Assembly (NCBI GenBank): GCA_022495995.1 | Contig: JAFEMH010000073.1 | Span: 340,001 to 404,000, forward strand | Direction of reading: 5' to 3' | DNA from: Adenophora triphylla var. japonica | Taxonomy: Eukaryota > Streptophyta > Magnoliopsida > Asterales > Campanulaceae | Length of the DNA stretch: 64,000 nt | Shown here: piece by piece, positions 21,638 to 33,259 of the stretch | Numbering within the stretch: position 1 is the first letter of the stretch | Layout of the letters: every line of letters starts with the position of its first letter | Program-made: the position numbers and the translations under genes | The notes under the pieces: model-generated | What the model was told of the DNA's origin: nothing | Databases searched by the model: none | What the model saw: only the letters and a program-made list of their open reading frames with translations

Positions 21638-23961
21638 TGTGCCCAGTGTCCACTCTTTTTCTTTACATCGTTCGTATTCAGTTATAAATGCTAAATAGCT
21701 AATTTATTGTCTCTTATTTGTTTTTTTGTAGGCACGTGAACGTATGACCGCGTCCAATAGAAAGAGGAAGGCCGAGACGGCACCTAAGGTAGATAAACGC
21801 AGCAAAAGGATACATGATAGGACTATCGTGCGTGGGTCTGAGCTTGGGATTGAGCAGGATGTAGGAGATGATCATGATAGGACTTTGCGTACTGAAGCGG
21901 CTGAGCAGACCGAGCACTGATACTGGTTTGAGCATGAGCTTCGAGGAGGATATAGGAGATGATGAGGCATCTTCTGATTCTGATGATAGTAGTGAGGAGG
22001 ATGTAGGAGATGATGATGGATCTTCGATTCGATGATAGTGGTGAGGGGGATGAGGAGGCGGAGCAGGAGGGTGGGGATGATTATGATGATGATGATGATG
22101 AGGAGGAAGAGGTACATGATGTTAGACCTTTGAGGCATGGGAGGGGGAGGGGGAGGGATGTGGCTAGAGGGCAGGGACGGAGGAGGCAGGGTGCGGGTGG
22201 GGAGGAGCCACCATCATGGCAGATTCGAGTGACCCTGTGGCGGCCCGTGAGAATGTTTCACTTATATACGGCTTTGGTGATCACAGAGCTCGAGAGATTT
22301 GGAGGGATGCCACTAGTGAGTCGGTGGTGACTTTTCATACGAGACTGCTACATCTCGCAAAAGTAAGATAATCATTTATGTGAATTTATTAAAATCTTGA
22401 AGTTGTTTGGCACACACTCTAAATATTCCATTAATTATACATCTCGTACTTTTCTCGATCTCGAGTGTTGATTATATTTTTTGTTTGGAATAAACAGTTC
22501 AAGCGTGATGATCCTGGAGGCTAATGATAGAGCCCGGCCGACCCTCGTTGATGCATCGGGCATCCAAGAATGCACGATGCCACCATTCGCAGGCCTAATC
22601 ATGCCGATGACGGCATTTTTGGAACGGTGGTCTCCCGAGACTAACTCGTTCCACATGCCGTGGGGAGATGACCATTACGTTACACGACGTATTTCATATC
22701 CTGGGTATGTTGTTATATATTAGCAATTGCAAGACTATACTATCTACATTCATCTCTTGTACTAAAATTTGTTATTTCATCTTCAATTTACAGGTATCTA
22801 CTGTAGGTGCACCTATTCGATATCCTGGATCAGGTTCTGACCTATCCCAAGCATCTCTAGACACCTCGTTTTGGGAGGCACCGGGTACTTATTGAAGGAT
22901 GTCAGGCGTCTCTTTTCTTCCCGTATAGGCCACATGACCGATGCCCAACAGAGCTTCACAGATATCCCGCACCTCTTGGGTTCCACGATGTTCGTGGACA
23001 AGAGTCGAGATAAGGTGCCCTCAGCCTACCTTTCTCTATGCATGGATCTTGAGAGACTCCCCCCTCTCTCCTGGGGATCAGCTACATTGGCATATTTATA
23101 CCGAGAGTTGGGGAAGGCATCCAGATCCGGATGCAAGCAGATGGGTGGTTGTGCGACACTGCTAGAGGTACATCTTACTTTACTCATTTTCTTTTTACTC
23201 TGTCGACTCCCCCCTCTCGTAATTACATGTTGCATTTGATTAGTATTTAATACTTTTTACATACATCTCGGGGTGGATATACGAGTACTTCCCGGATTTT
23301 CGGCGACTTTCTCGACCCGCACCGGCAGCAGGGGCGCCCGAGAGCCCGTAGATGGTCACGTGTCTGGATACATACCGGGAGGGATTAGATCATCTAGTGC
23401 GGTATCGCCGCACTCTTGACGGGGATGCATGTTGATAGGGTGAGTTATTCATATTAAAACTGTTTCAAATTGTTACAATCACTCCGTTATTATGTAGACT
23501 CGCCTAACAAAGTCTACTCACAGTTGTTTGGACTCCTTATGGTATCGTAGCGGACTCGATTCCGCCGGTTTCACACTTCGTGGGGTTATACGCTTTTGTG
23601 ACATCACCGAGGCGTATATGCCCGATCGTGTTACCGGGCAGCCGGGTACCACGACAGAGGATCCCTGCACGGCCCCCCGTGACTCCCACGAGATGTATTT
23701 TGTCAAAGGGTCAGAAGGGATACCAAAAGGAGTATGGTGACGGAGATGATTTTTGGGACGGGTGGGTGGAGTACGACATGCATGAGTTCAGGCCCGTTTC
23801 CCGATGGGGGCCACCACTAGATACTACATCTTCTCCCGTGACTGATGATTATATGGAGTGGTTTCTGGCTAGGAGTCATGTTCGGATATCTAATCCGATA
23901 CACGATCCTCCCGTTGACATTCCACCTCCCCCACCTCCCCCAGTTGATGTTCCACCGCAGC

Positions 23962-26660
23962 TGTAACGACCCCAACCCTAGGCACTAATTTTAAATATTA
24001 TATTATATACTTTTAATATTTATGTTAGCCTTATGTGTTCAATCATGTCTTTAAATTCTTAAATTTAAGATAAATTGGGTGAGTGGTAAGATTTGAACCT
24101 TTTGAGAATTTATTGGATATTAAATAGAGAAATTTGGGGGAAATAATAAAAGTGGAAATAAGATAAATGGTGCAAGGAGGTTAATTGAGTAGGATGAATT
24201 ATTTGGGTAAAGGTTAAATTTAAATTTATAGTGAAAGCCTCTAGTTTGGGTGGGGGGCCAAAATGCTTGTATTCCCCTTCCTTGCCAAGTGTCCCCTTCC
24301 CCCCTTTCCTCCTCCACCCTACCCGGCCCCCTCTCTCCCTCATCCTCCTCTTGCTCCCTTCTTTCTCCTTCTTCATTTTCACTCCTTACTCTCTTAACAA
24401 ATGCATAGAAACCTCCATGGAAGCTCTCAAACCCTCTTCTTGAGGTCAAGCCATTCTCCCACCATTTTCAAGTCTAGGAGCACCATTGAAGTTGGAACAT
24501 CTTGGGGAATTCATCAAGCTAGGAAGATTAACCTCCCATTGAAAATCCTAAGTGAGTTATTATGACTTCCTTTCCTTGTATGCTCATCCATGATTTGATG
24601 TTGTTATTGTTATTAAATGATTGATTAATGCCTTAGAAATCTTCTTAGAAGTTGAGGATTTGATTTATCTTATGGAATGATGTTATTATTGATCAAGGGT
24701 GTAAGAACATGGGTTGGTTTGGGATTAAAAAGGGTTAAGCTTGAAATTGGTAAAGGAAGTGGGTTTAGATTAATATTCATAAAAGATGTTTAGAGGAAAT
24801 GGAATGGGTGGGATTTGTGATGGTAGATAATCTAGATTTATATTATTTGGGTTAGATAATTGAAGTTGAGGTGTGTAAGGTTAAACAATCCTTTTTAGTA
24901 TTCATGAGATTAAGGAAGATTAAAGGGGGATTAAGCTATTTAAAAAGGGTTGGAAATTCGGAATTACTGAAATAGGGCCATGGGCGGTCGCCCATAGGGG
25001 CTGAGCGGCCGCCCAAGGCGGCAGAAACATGGGCTCCCTTTTGTAACTACTTGGGCGGTCGCCCAAGGGACATGGGCGGTCGCCCATGTCACCAGACCTT
25101 CCCCAGTTTTCTCTTTTGCTGATTTTCTCCAATAAACTCGTGGTATGGCTTCCACCCAATATAAATTAGTAGAACCTAATTAACCCGGATACGAATTGAT
25201 CCTCTTTAACCTAGGTTAGAGTAGGATACCTTGACTTGGCCATGACCTTTTATTTGGTCAAAATGGAATATTAGGAGTAGTTAAATATTATTCGGGAAGT
25301 AGTCCAAACTTGGGAAGTAGGTCTTGCACTTTCATTAAGATTATTCAAGGTTGAGTAATGACTTCGTAGGAGTTGGTTCTTGTTATTTGGAGACCTTACT
25401 TGCCCATATCCTTGGTGGTTAGCTTGGATTATGTTTAAAACCATAGGCCGCACTATTGTGTTAAAAGTATATGTATCACTGTAGTATGATTATTCCGATT
25501 GGGAATTATTTGGTATATGGTTGTGTCGTATTCCCGTTGTGGATTCTCTGGTATGTTGTTAGTATTGTATCCCGGTTGTGGATTACTTGGTATATTGATT
25601 TCATTGTTCCCGGTGTGGATTATGTGGTTATATTGTTACCTTAAGTGAACTCATATTCATTGGTGTTATTATGCATAGTGTATTACTTAAATGTTGCATT
25701 ATGATGTTGGTTGAACATGAGTATATTTTACCATGTTGCTATATTGTTTATCCCGTTTTGTGGATTTATCTCAAGTAACTATCATGTGCTTGAGCGTATT
25801 ATGTTCGGGTGGGTATGATGGATGCCAATCAATTATTGATTTGTTCAATAAGTGATTGAAGGTACATCATACCGGTGACCCTTCCCCACTCTGTGGCCAC
25901 GGGGTGGGGCCGTGCTAACGACTGTACTGAGTGATAAGTAGCCTTTACAGTTCTGTTGCAACCGTTGTAAGGAGGGACGATGTTATGGTTGGATACTCTA
26001 TATCATAGATATCTTTTCTTATATGGATCTCTGGGGTATGAGTCCTATAAGAGGTGAATGTGCTGGAGGCAATTCACCAAAGAGTGGAGTTTTACTCCCA
26101 CGTTGTACGACTTATTGTTCAGACGGGAAAAGGTAAAATGAGGTAACGTAAGGTGTTTACCGCTTTCCTAATGTGTTAAGTGTTGCCATGCTACATGTTG
26201 CATCTTGTATGGCATCTTCTTTGCCGCATATCATAATAGCTCATTGAGATTTATTCTCACCCCTCTCCCTTTACTGTTTTAGATTCCGAGACAGGTGACC
26301 CGAACCAGTGAGGCCGGGGATTTCATTGTGGACTTTTGCTTTTGGGGCTTGACAAGTTAAGTATAGGAGTGGGTTGTTTAGGAGTATTTATTAAGTATTC
26401 CTCTTTGGTAATTTGTTTGGAAAACACTTTTATTAAACAATGTTATTCAGGGTTTTGTGTAATTAATCAGATTTCGAATTGTTAAAGTTGTAGTTGGATC
26501 TCCTTTTAGTAGAGATATTATTAATTAATTCTTACTTGGAAGTTTGAAAAGTAGTTTTCCTTTAAAAGCAAATAAATGTTTTAAAAATCTAGATGGATTG
26601 TCTTGGTTTGAGTTCCCTTAGCTCGGGACACGTGTTAGGTCCCGGGTTGGGGTGCTCACA
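23962..26660 (+). repeat. 5' LTR of the gag-only element
   Basis: 2699 bp. It carries the GCGGTCGC dyad cluster at 24982-25085. Open frames in it (for example 24120-24449 on the minus strand) are compositional and recur in the other LTR. Confidence 0.92.
24982..25085. promoter_or_regulatory. GCGGTCGC dyad cluster in the 5' LTR
   Basis: Four sites: GGGCGGTCGCCC at 24982, GAGCGGCCGCCC at 25003, and GGGCGGTCGCCC at 25053 and 25074. They are GC islands in an otherwise AT-rich LTR. The same core occurs in the two other LTR elements of the window. Confidence 0.85.
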
Positions 26661-26662
26661 GT

Positions 26663-26674
26663 TGGTATCAAAGC
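26663..26674 (+). other. Primer-binding site
   Basis: TGGTATCAAAGC, two bases after the 5' LTR, complementary to the 3' end of initiator tRNA-Met apart from one position. Confidence 0.85.
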
Positions 26675-26761
26675 TTAGTTTAGAGGTCAAGGGTAGATGT
26701 CTAGACTAAGTGGGAATGTGTGGTAATTAACGCCGAGTGTTTAATGCAGGAGTTCGTTCTA

Positions 26762-27871
26762 ATGGCCGGAAGCAAGGATGATCAGCGGAAAGTTCTAGAA
26801 ATGGAAGAAGATTTGGGTATAGGTGGAATTCAGGATGAAGAGATGATGAAATTATTCAGGAAGTTTGTACAGGATATGGAGACTAGAGGATCGGGTTCCG
26901 ATTCAAATTTCGAGGAATGTCAAAGTGATGGATGGGAAAGGTTTGTGAAGATGAATCCATCGAGTTTTAATGGATATCCGAATCCGTTAAAGGCAGAAAA
27001 TTGGTTAGCAGAAATGAATAAGATTTTCAAGGTTATAGAAAGTCGCAACGAAGAGAAAGTTAGGTATGCCGTTTTCAAGCTTGAAGGTCCAGCTGATCAG
27101 TGGTGGCAGAAGTTGAAGGAAAGTTGGGAGCGGGATCATACGCCCCAGACTTGGGATAATTTCACCAAACAGTTCGAGGATTATTTCGTTTCGATGGTTA
27201 CAAGGGATAAGAAGGAGATTGAATTCTTAAGACTAAAACAAGGGAACATGACGGTAGATAAGTATTCAGTCCGGTTTGAGGAATTAGCTAAGTGTTGCCC
27301 TCATTTGGTATCGCATGAAGTGAAAAGGGTTCAGAAGTTTGTAACAGGTTTGAGGAGCGAGTTTAGGGAGAAATTATGGATTGACGGTTCCATCGAGTAT
27401 CAGACAGTCATAGATAAGGCATATAAGATCGAAAGGGACATTGAGGAAAATAGTGGAAGATCCGGAAGTGGGATTGGAAACAAGCCAAAGTATTTAGGAC
27501 AAGGATCCAAAATCATTAGAGGACAGCCAAGGACGTTAACTTCAGGAAGTGTGAGAGGAGAGTTTGTTGTAACTCCTTCATCTAGGCCAAAATCCAAACT
27601 GTATGGGATGATTTGTAAATTTTGTACGAAGGTTGGACATACCGAAGATCGGTGTTGGAGTAAGCAAGGCAAGTGTATTAATTGTGGAGAGATAGGACAC
27701 TTTAGGAGAAATTGCCCAAGGTTGCGGCGGGGACGAGCTTCGGGCGGTCGGCAAGGTGGACGACAAAGAGGTGGTACCAAGAGAGATAGCGAAGGGGAGC
27801 CGAGAGAGAAGGTCTGTAATTCGAGTAGGTGTTTCGGTTTCGGGAGAGATAGGTCCCTCAGAGGTCGCTAG
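26762..27871 (+). CDS. Gag polyprotein of the TR-GAG element
   Basis: Packages the element RNA into virus-like particles. The start at MAGSKDDQRKVLEMEEDLGI is preferred; an in-frame ATG at 26720 would add 14 residues. The middle is a Ty3-type retrotransposon gag domain: NPSSFNGYPNPLKAENWLAE, AVFKLEGPADQWWQKLKESW, LRLKQGNMTVDKYSVRFEEL. The C-terminus has two close cysteine motifs, CKFCTKVGHTEDRC and CINCGEIGHFRRNC, the second a canonical CX2CX4HX4C zinc knuckle, followed by an arginine/glycine-rich tail. The frame is intact for about 370 residues, unlike all other element genes here. After the stop no protease follows. Confidence 0.88.
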   Translation: MAGSKDDQRKVLEMEEDLGIGGIQDEEMMKLFRKFVQDMETRGSGSDSNFEECQSDGWERFVKMNPSSFNGYPNPLKAENWLAEMNKIFKVIESRNEEKVRYAVFKLEGPADQWWQKLKESWERDHTPQTWDNFTKQFEDYFVSMVTRDKKEIEFLRLKQGNMTVDKYSVRFEELAKCCPHLVSHEVKRVQKFVTGLRSEFREKLWIDGSIEYQTVIDKAYKIERDIEENSGRSGSGIGNKPKYLGQGSKIIRGQPRTLTSGSVRGEFVVTPSSRPKSKLYGMICKFCTKVGHTEDRCWSKQGKCINCGEIGHFRRNCPRLRRGRASGGRQGGRQRGGTKRDSEGEPREKVCNSSRCFGFGRDRSLRGR

Positions 27872-29739
27872 AGGTATATTCCCTGTCTCAAAAGTTAGGG
27901 GTCATATATTATAGATCATGTTGCATATCATTTATGTTTGGCATCACATTTTGCTTATATGTGACATACATCGTTGAGAATTTGTTTTATTGTTAGAGGA
28001 TTCTGCTCTTATGAGAGAATACCTCGAACCTTCTTTGGTTTACCACGATGGTGATGTGGTTATGGCTGAGCATGTATTGCCAGTTGAATTGGTACGATTA
28101 TTAAATTATGATTTTGAGATATATTTGACATGTATGGTTAAGTAATTGTTGTATAATGGTAGACTATCATAATAAGTGAGTCTCCTTTTTCCATGCCAAA
28201 ATTGTTTATGATGGTGTTTGAGATAGGTAAACCTTAATGTGAAATTCTTGTTATATGTGGGTAATTAAGGTGAAACTTTTGAATTAAGGTGTGAAGAGTA
28301 ATTGGTATATGCTAGACTTGCATAAGGAGTCTTTTCCAAAATTTTTATGTGCTAGTTGTAAGTAAGTGGTAAATGTGCTCCTGTCGGTATATTTCATGTG
28401 TTGGTTCTGAGTAGGATAAGCGGAATAGTAATCCTTATTTTGATGGCTTTAGAGTGATTAGAATTGATGATCTCCTTGTTGATTAAAGTTCCGGGAAGAT
28501 CGTGAAAATAATTTGAGAGTTGGGTTAGTGATTCCTTGTGAGGAGTCCTTACATGCAAAGTTTGGTTAGTATGAGTTGGCTCGAGAGGATTTCAAAATTT
28601 GGGTTCTATAGTCTTAAACTCGGATGTTACCATGGATCTTGTGAGGATTGAGTCAGTGATCTTTAAGTTGACAAGTGTTACCGAAGGAATTTAAGGAATT
28701 CTTAAGAATTGTAGAGTCGTTGCTTTAGTTGACTCTAAAGGACGTATAAATGGTGTAGGATGTAATAAGGATGAAGCATATTGTTAGTGATGGAAAATAG
28801 GTTGGCTTTGGGCCCGATCCTTACCTTACCTAGCGGATGTGAGGATCTTGTGAAGTTTTAAGTATGTATTACCGGAAGATCAAGGTGTAGTGTTGTGCAA
28901 AACGGGAAGGTGATAGCGTATGTTCGAGGAAGTTAATTTATATAGAGCGGAATTTTCTTATCATTTATCGAGAATGGTTACAGTTGGTTGTGTGATTTAA
29001 ATGGGATCTTATCTTTTGAAGTTCTCTTTTTGGGGTTGGTTACCGATCCCAAGAGTTGAAGGATTTAGTTAGTCGAAAGGAAGAAGTTTGAAGACTATCC
29101 AAATTCTGGAAGAATAGGTTGTGTTGTGTGACGGATTTTTCCTTTCAACTTGAGAAGTTTAAGTAACCTTAGTGGGTTTACATTCTAGCATTAAAATGAA
29201 ACCGCATGAAGCTTAGTTAAGGAAGATATTATCGATCTCCAATTTAATGGGATGGAATTAGTAAAGTTAGGCCTAAGGTAATTTAGCGCCAAAGTTTGTT
29301 AATCCAATTGAATTTCTAGAAAAGATTTATGATTCGACTTATAGACCGACTTGGATCAACTTATGGAATGTTTGAAGTTTTAAATATAATATCGCGATAT
29401 ATTTGGTAACTTAAGTTGTAATACTTTTATTTAATTGTACTTCCTTTAGGTCGTGGAAATTCGGTTAGTGATAATTGTGTGGTATTCTTGGGATGTTGCG
29501 TCGTAATATCGTATTATTAATGAAATTAGAGATCTTGGGAAGAATCATAGAATTGAAGAGACTAATTGAGAAGTGAAGTTCTAGTGAACTCGGGTTGTGA
29601 GAATGTATAGTAGAATATTACCTTTGAGAAGTCTAAATGAAATTGTTAAGTTAGAATGTGGAAAGGTAACCCTCGCTATTTGAACCTTAGGGTAAGTGAC
29701 AGTCAAATTCGGGACGAATTTTCTTTTAGGAGGAGTGAG
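27872..29739 (+). other. Non-coding interior of the TR-GAG element
   Basis: 1.9 kb with no ORF of note and no pol motifs in any frame. A short frame overlapping the gag end (EVARGIFPVSKVRGHIL) could be the last trace of gag-pol. It ends in the polypurine tract at about 29724-29739. Confidence 0.6.
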
Positions 29740-32440
29740 TGTAACGACCCCAACCCTAGGCACTAATTTTAAATATTATATTATATACTTTTAATATTTA
29801 TGTTAGCCTTATGTGTTCAATCATGTCTTTAAATTCTTAAATTTAAGATAAATTGGGTGAGTGGTAAGATTTGAACCTTTTGAGAATTTATTGGATATTA
29901 AATAGAGAAATTTGGGGGAAATAATAAAAGTGGAAATAAGATAAATGGTGCAAGGAGGTTAATTGAGTAGGATGAATTATTTGGGTAAAGGTTAAATTTA
30001 AATTTATAGTGAAAGCCTCTAGTTTGGGTGGGGGGCCAAAATGCTTGTATTCCCCTTCCTTGCCAAGTGTCCCCTTCCCCCCTTTCCTCCTCCACCCTAC
30101 CCGGCCCCCTCTCTCCCTCATCCTCCTCTTGCTCCCTTCTTTCTCCTTCTTCATTTTCACTCCTTACTCTCTTAACAAATGCATAGAAACCTCCATGGAA
30201 GCTCTCAAACCCTCTTCTTGAGGTCAAGCCATTCTCCCACCATTTTCAAGTCTAGGAGCACCATTGAAGTTGGAACATCTTGGGGAATTCATCAAGCTAG
30301 GAAGATTAACCTCCCATTGAAAATCCTAAGTGAGTTATTATGACTTCCTTTCCTTGTATGCTCATCCATGATTTGATGTTGTTATTGTTATTAAATGATT
30401 GATTAATGCCTTAGAAATCTTCTTAGAAGTTGAGGATTTGATTTATCTTATGGAATGATGTTATTATTGATCAAGGGTGTAAGAACATGGGTTGGTTTGG
30501 GATTAAAAAGGGTTAAGCTTGAAATTGGTAAAGGAAGTGGGTTTAGATTAATATTCATAAAAGATGTTTAGAGGAAATGGAATGGGTGGGATTTGTGATG
30601 GTAGATAATCTAGATTTATATTATTTGGGTTAGATAATTGAAGTTGAGGTGTGTAAGGTTAAACAATCCTTTTTAGTATTCATGAGATTAAGGAAGATTA
30701 AAGGGGGATTAAGCTATTTAAAAAGGGTTGGAAATTCGGAATTACTGAAATAGGGCCATGGGCGGTCGCCCATAGGGGCTGAGCGGCCGCCCAAGGCGGC
30801 AGAAACATGGGCTCCCTTTTGTAACTACTTGGGCGGTCGCCCAAGGGACATGGGCGGTCGCCCATGTCACCAGACCTTCCCCAGTTTTCTCTTTTGCTGA
30901 TTTTCTCCAATAAACTCGTGGTATGGCTTCCACCCAATATAAATTAGTAGAACCTAATTAACCCGGATACGAATTGATCCTCTTTAACCTAGGTTAGAGT
31001 AGGATACCTTGACTTGGCCATGACCTTTTATTTGGTCAAAATGGAATATTAGGAGTAGTTAAATATTATTCGGGAAGTAGTCCAAACTTGGGAAGTAGGT
31101 CTTGCACTTTCATTAAGATTATTCAAGGTTGAGTAATGACTTCGTAGGATTTGGTTCTTGTTATTTGGAGACCTTACTTGCCCATATCCTTGGTGGTTAG
31201 CTTGGATTATGTTTAAAACCATAGGCCGCACTATTGTGTTAAAAGTATATGTATCACTGTAGTATGATTATTCCGATTGGGAATTATTTGGTATATGGTT
31301 GTGTCGTATTCCCGTTGTGGATTCTCTGGTATGTTGTTAGTATTGTATCCCGGTTGTGGATTACTTGGTATATTGATTTCATTGTTCCCGGTGTGGATTA
31401 TGTGGTTATATTGTTACCTTAAGTGAACTCATATTCATTGATGTTATTATGCATAGTGTATTACTTAAATGTTGCATTATGATGTTGGTTGAACATGAGT
31501 ATATTTTACCATGTTGCTATATTGTTTATCCCGTTTTGTGGATTTATCTCAAGTAACTATCATGTGCTTGAGCGTATTATGTTCGGGTGGGTATGATGGA
31601 TGCCAATCAATTATTGATTTGTTCAATAAGTGATTGAAGGTACATCATACCGGTGACCCTTCCCCACTCTGTGGCCACGGGGTGGGGCCGTGCTGCTAAC
31701 GACTGCGAGTGATAAGTAGCCTTTACGGTTACATTTGCAACCGTTGTAAGGAGGGACGATGTTATGGTTGGATACTCTATATCATAGATATCTTTTCTTA
31801 TATGGATCTACGGGGTATGAGTCCTATAAAGAGGTGAATGTCTTTGGAGGCAATTCACCAAAGAGTGGAGTTTTACTCCCACGTTGTACGACTTATTGTT
31901 CGAGACGGGAAAAGGTAAAATGAGGTAACGTAAGGTGTTTACCGCTTTCCTAATGTGTTAAGTGTTGCCATGCTACATGTTGCATCTTGTATGGCATCTT
32001 CTTTGCATATCATAATAGCTCATTGAGATTTATTCTCACCCCTCTCCCTTTCTTGTTTTAGATTCCGAGACAGGTGACCCGAACCGGTGAGGCCAGGGGA
32101 TTTCATTGTGGACTTTTGCCTTTGGGGCTTGACAAGTTAAGTATAGGAGTGGGTTGTTTAGGAGTATTTATTAAGTATTCCTCTTTGGTAATTTGTTTGG
32201 AAAACACTTTTATTAAACAATGTTATTCAGGGTTTTGTGTAATTAATCAGATTTCGAATTGTTAAAGTTGTAGTTGGATCTCCTTTTAGTAGAGATATTA
32301 TTAATTAATTCTTACTTGGAAGTTTGAAAAGTAGTTTTCCTTTAAAAGCAAATAAATGTTTTAAAAATCTAGATGGATTGTCTTGGTTTGAGTTCCCTTA
32401 GCTCGGGACACGTGTTAGGTCCCGGGTTGGGGTGCTCACA
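29740..32440 (+). repeat. 3' LTR of the gag-only element
   Basis: 2701 bp, almost identical to the 5' LTR except for a dense group of differences between about 31690 and 32120. The dyad cluster recurs at 30760-30863. Confidence 0.92.
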
Positions 32441-32561
32441 GCAGCCTGGGGTTGCAGCGATCGCAGATCTCATACTTCCATTAGTGACAGATGCGAGTCT
32501 CCCCGAGTACGCCAGAGATATACTTAGACGGGCACACGAGGGTTTAGGTCGTCTCATGTAG

Positions 32562-33259
32562 GAGGTCGCATTTATGTATTGTTGATTATGGAGTTTTGGT
32601 ATATTTGTAGTGCTTGATTATGGAGTTGGATTTATTTTACGTAGGAAATGGATAGTTGTTGTTGTAATGGTATGCTTGATTGTATTGTTGTTGTTTATGG
32701 AGTTATGGATTTGTAGTCTTGAATATGGAGTTATGGATTTGTTGCTTTGTTGTTTATTTGGTGTTGTTTATTTGGTATTGACGAGATGCGAGTATGAAAT
32801 GGATAGTTCTTTGTTGTGTCGATTGTGTTGTTCTTTGTTGTTTATTTGGTGTTGTTGTTTACTTGGTCTTTGGTGTTGTTCTTTGATGTGTCTCGTATGG
32901 ATCCACACGAAACACATCTCGTGTAGATCCACACGAGACACATCTCGTGTAAATCCACACGAGATGTGTCTCGTGTGGATATACACGAGACACATCAGTA
33001 ACAACACAGTTGTGTCTCGTGTATATCCACACGAGATGTGTCTCGTGTGGATCCATACGAGACACATCAGTAACAACAACAGCACCAAAGTCATACTGAT
33101 GAAAAATTGTATACGAAATAAAAGTGTTAACAAGGATAAGCATATAATTCAAACATCCAAACATTCATACAAACTTTATAATTCAAAAACCATTACACAT
33201 ATACTATCCCCTACGTAATCTTTCTCTTCTTGCATGGGTATCCACGATCATAGAGTTTA
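32562..33259. other. Convergent intergenic region of the MULE
   Basis: It lies between the PMD stop and the OTU gene stop, so it holds the 3' ends of both transcripts. The left part is TTG-rich, the middle is dyad cluster 2. Long open frames on both strands here come from the dyad units and are not counted as genes. Confidence 0.6.
32891..33063. promoter_or_regulatory. Dyad cluster 2: six units
   Basis: Six units of TCTCGTGT-N6-ACACGAGA with spacer forms such as GGATCC and AAATCC. Four abut; two more follow a short catcagtaacaac spacer. They lie between the two convergent genes. Confidence 0.85.

Larger units (their letters stand above)
23962..32440 (+). mobile_element. Gag-only LTR retrotransposon (TR-GAG type), nested in the PMD gene
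   Basis: Two LTRs of about 2.7 kb start TGTAACGACCCC and end GGGGTGCTCACA. The 5-bp target duplication is GCAGC (23957-23961 and 32441-32445). The primer site TGGTATCAAAGC (26663-26674) fits tRNA-iMet, and the purine tract TTTTAGGAGGAGTGAG precedes the 3' LTR. The interior is only 3.1 kb, with a gag gene and no protease, reverse transcriptase, RNase H or integrase. This is the structure of terminal-repeat gag elements, which must borrow the pol products of a related autonomous family. The LTRs are nearly identical over most of their length, so the insertion is recent. Confidence 0.9.
21244..32561 (+). pseudogene. Plant mobile domain (PMD) protein gene, split by an LTR element
   Basis: PMD proteins (MAIN/MAIL1 family) are nuclear proteins linked to transposon silencing in Arabidopsis, and the domain also occurs inside MULE and gypsy elements. 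Exon 1 (21244-21348) starts MARVKIPAVPAGASAAATTT and ends at a GT donor; exon 2 begins at 21732. A D/E-rich stretch (about 22020-22120) and a basic GRGRGRD stretch follow. PMD motifs then appear: YGFGDHRAREIWRDATSES, PMTAFLERWSPETNSFHMPW with GEMTITLHDVFHILG in the next frame, WIYEYFPDFRR, CDITEAYMPDRVTGQ and DDYMEWFLARSHVRISNP, and a proline run. The frame changes at least twice (near 22010 and 22668). The last exon is cut at 23961 by the retroelement and resumes at 32442 with QPGVAAIADLILPLVTDASL to a stop at 32559-32561. The frame is continuous once one target-site copy is counted. Confidence 0.8.

Noticed and set aside
22010..22330. Stand-alone acidic/basic protein of 106 codons
   Set aside because: It is one frame through the acidic and RG-rich region of the PMD gene. 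The PMD motif YGFGDHRAREIW is in the adjacent frame and continues the real product.
24120..24449. Minus-strand frames of 90-109 codons in the LTR, repeated at 29898-30227
   Set aside because: They lie wholly inside the LTRs, are low in complexity (E/R/G-rich from CT-rich DNA) and have no family resemblance.
27400..27780. Minus-strand frame of 126 codons within gag
   Set aside because: It is antisense to the intact gag frame, which has clear domain structure.
32610..33218. Open reading frame of 202 codons on the plus strand, with two overlapping minus-strand frames
   Set aside because: The peptide is a translation of TTG-rich spacer and of the dyad units (repeated RDTSRVNPHE-like phrases). 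Frames are open on both strands, which points to repeat structure and not to a gene.
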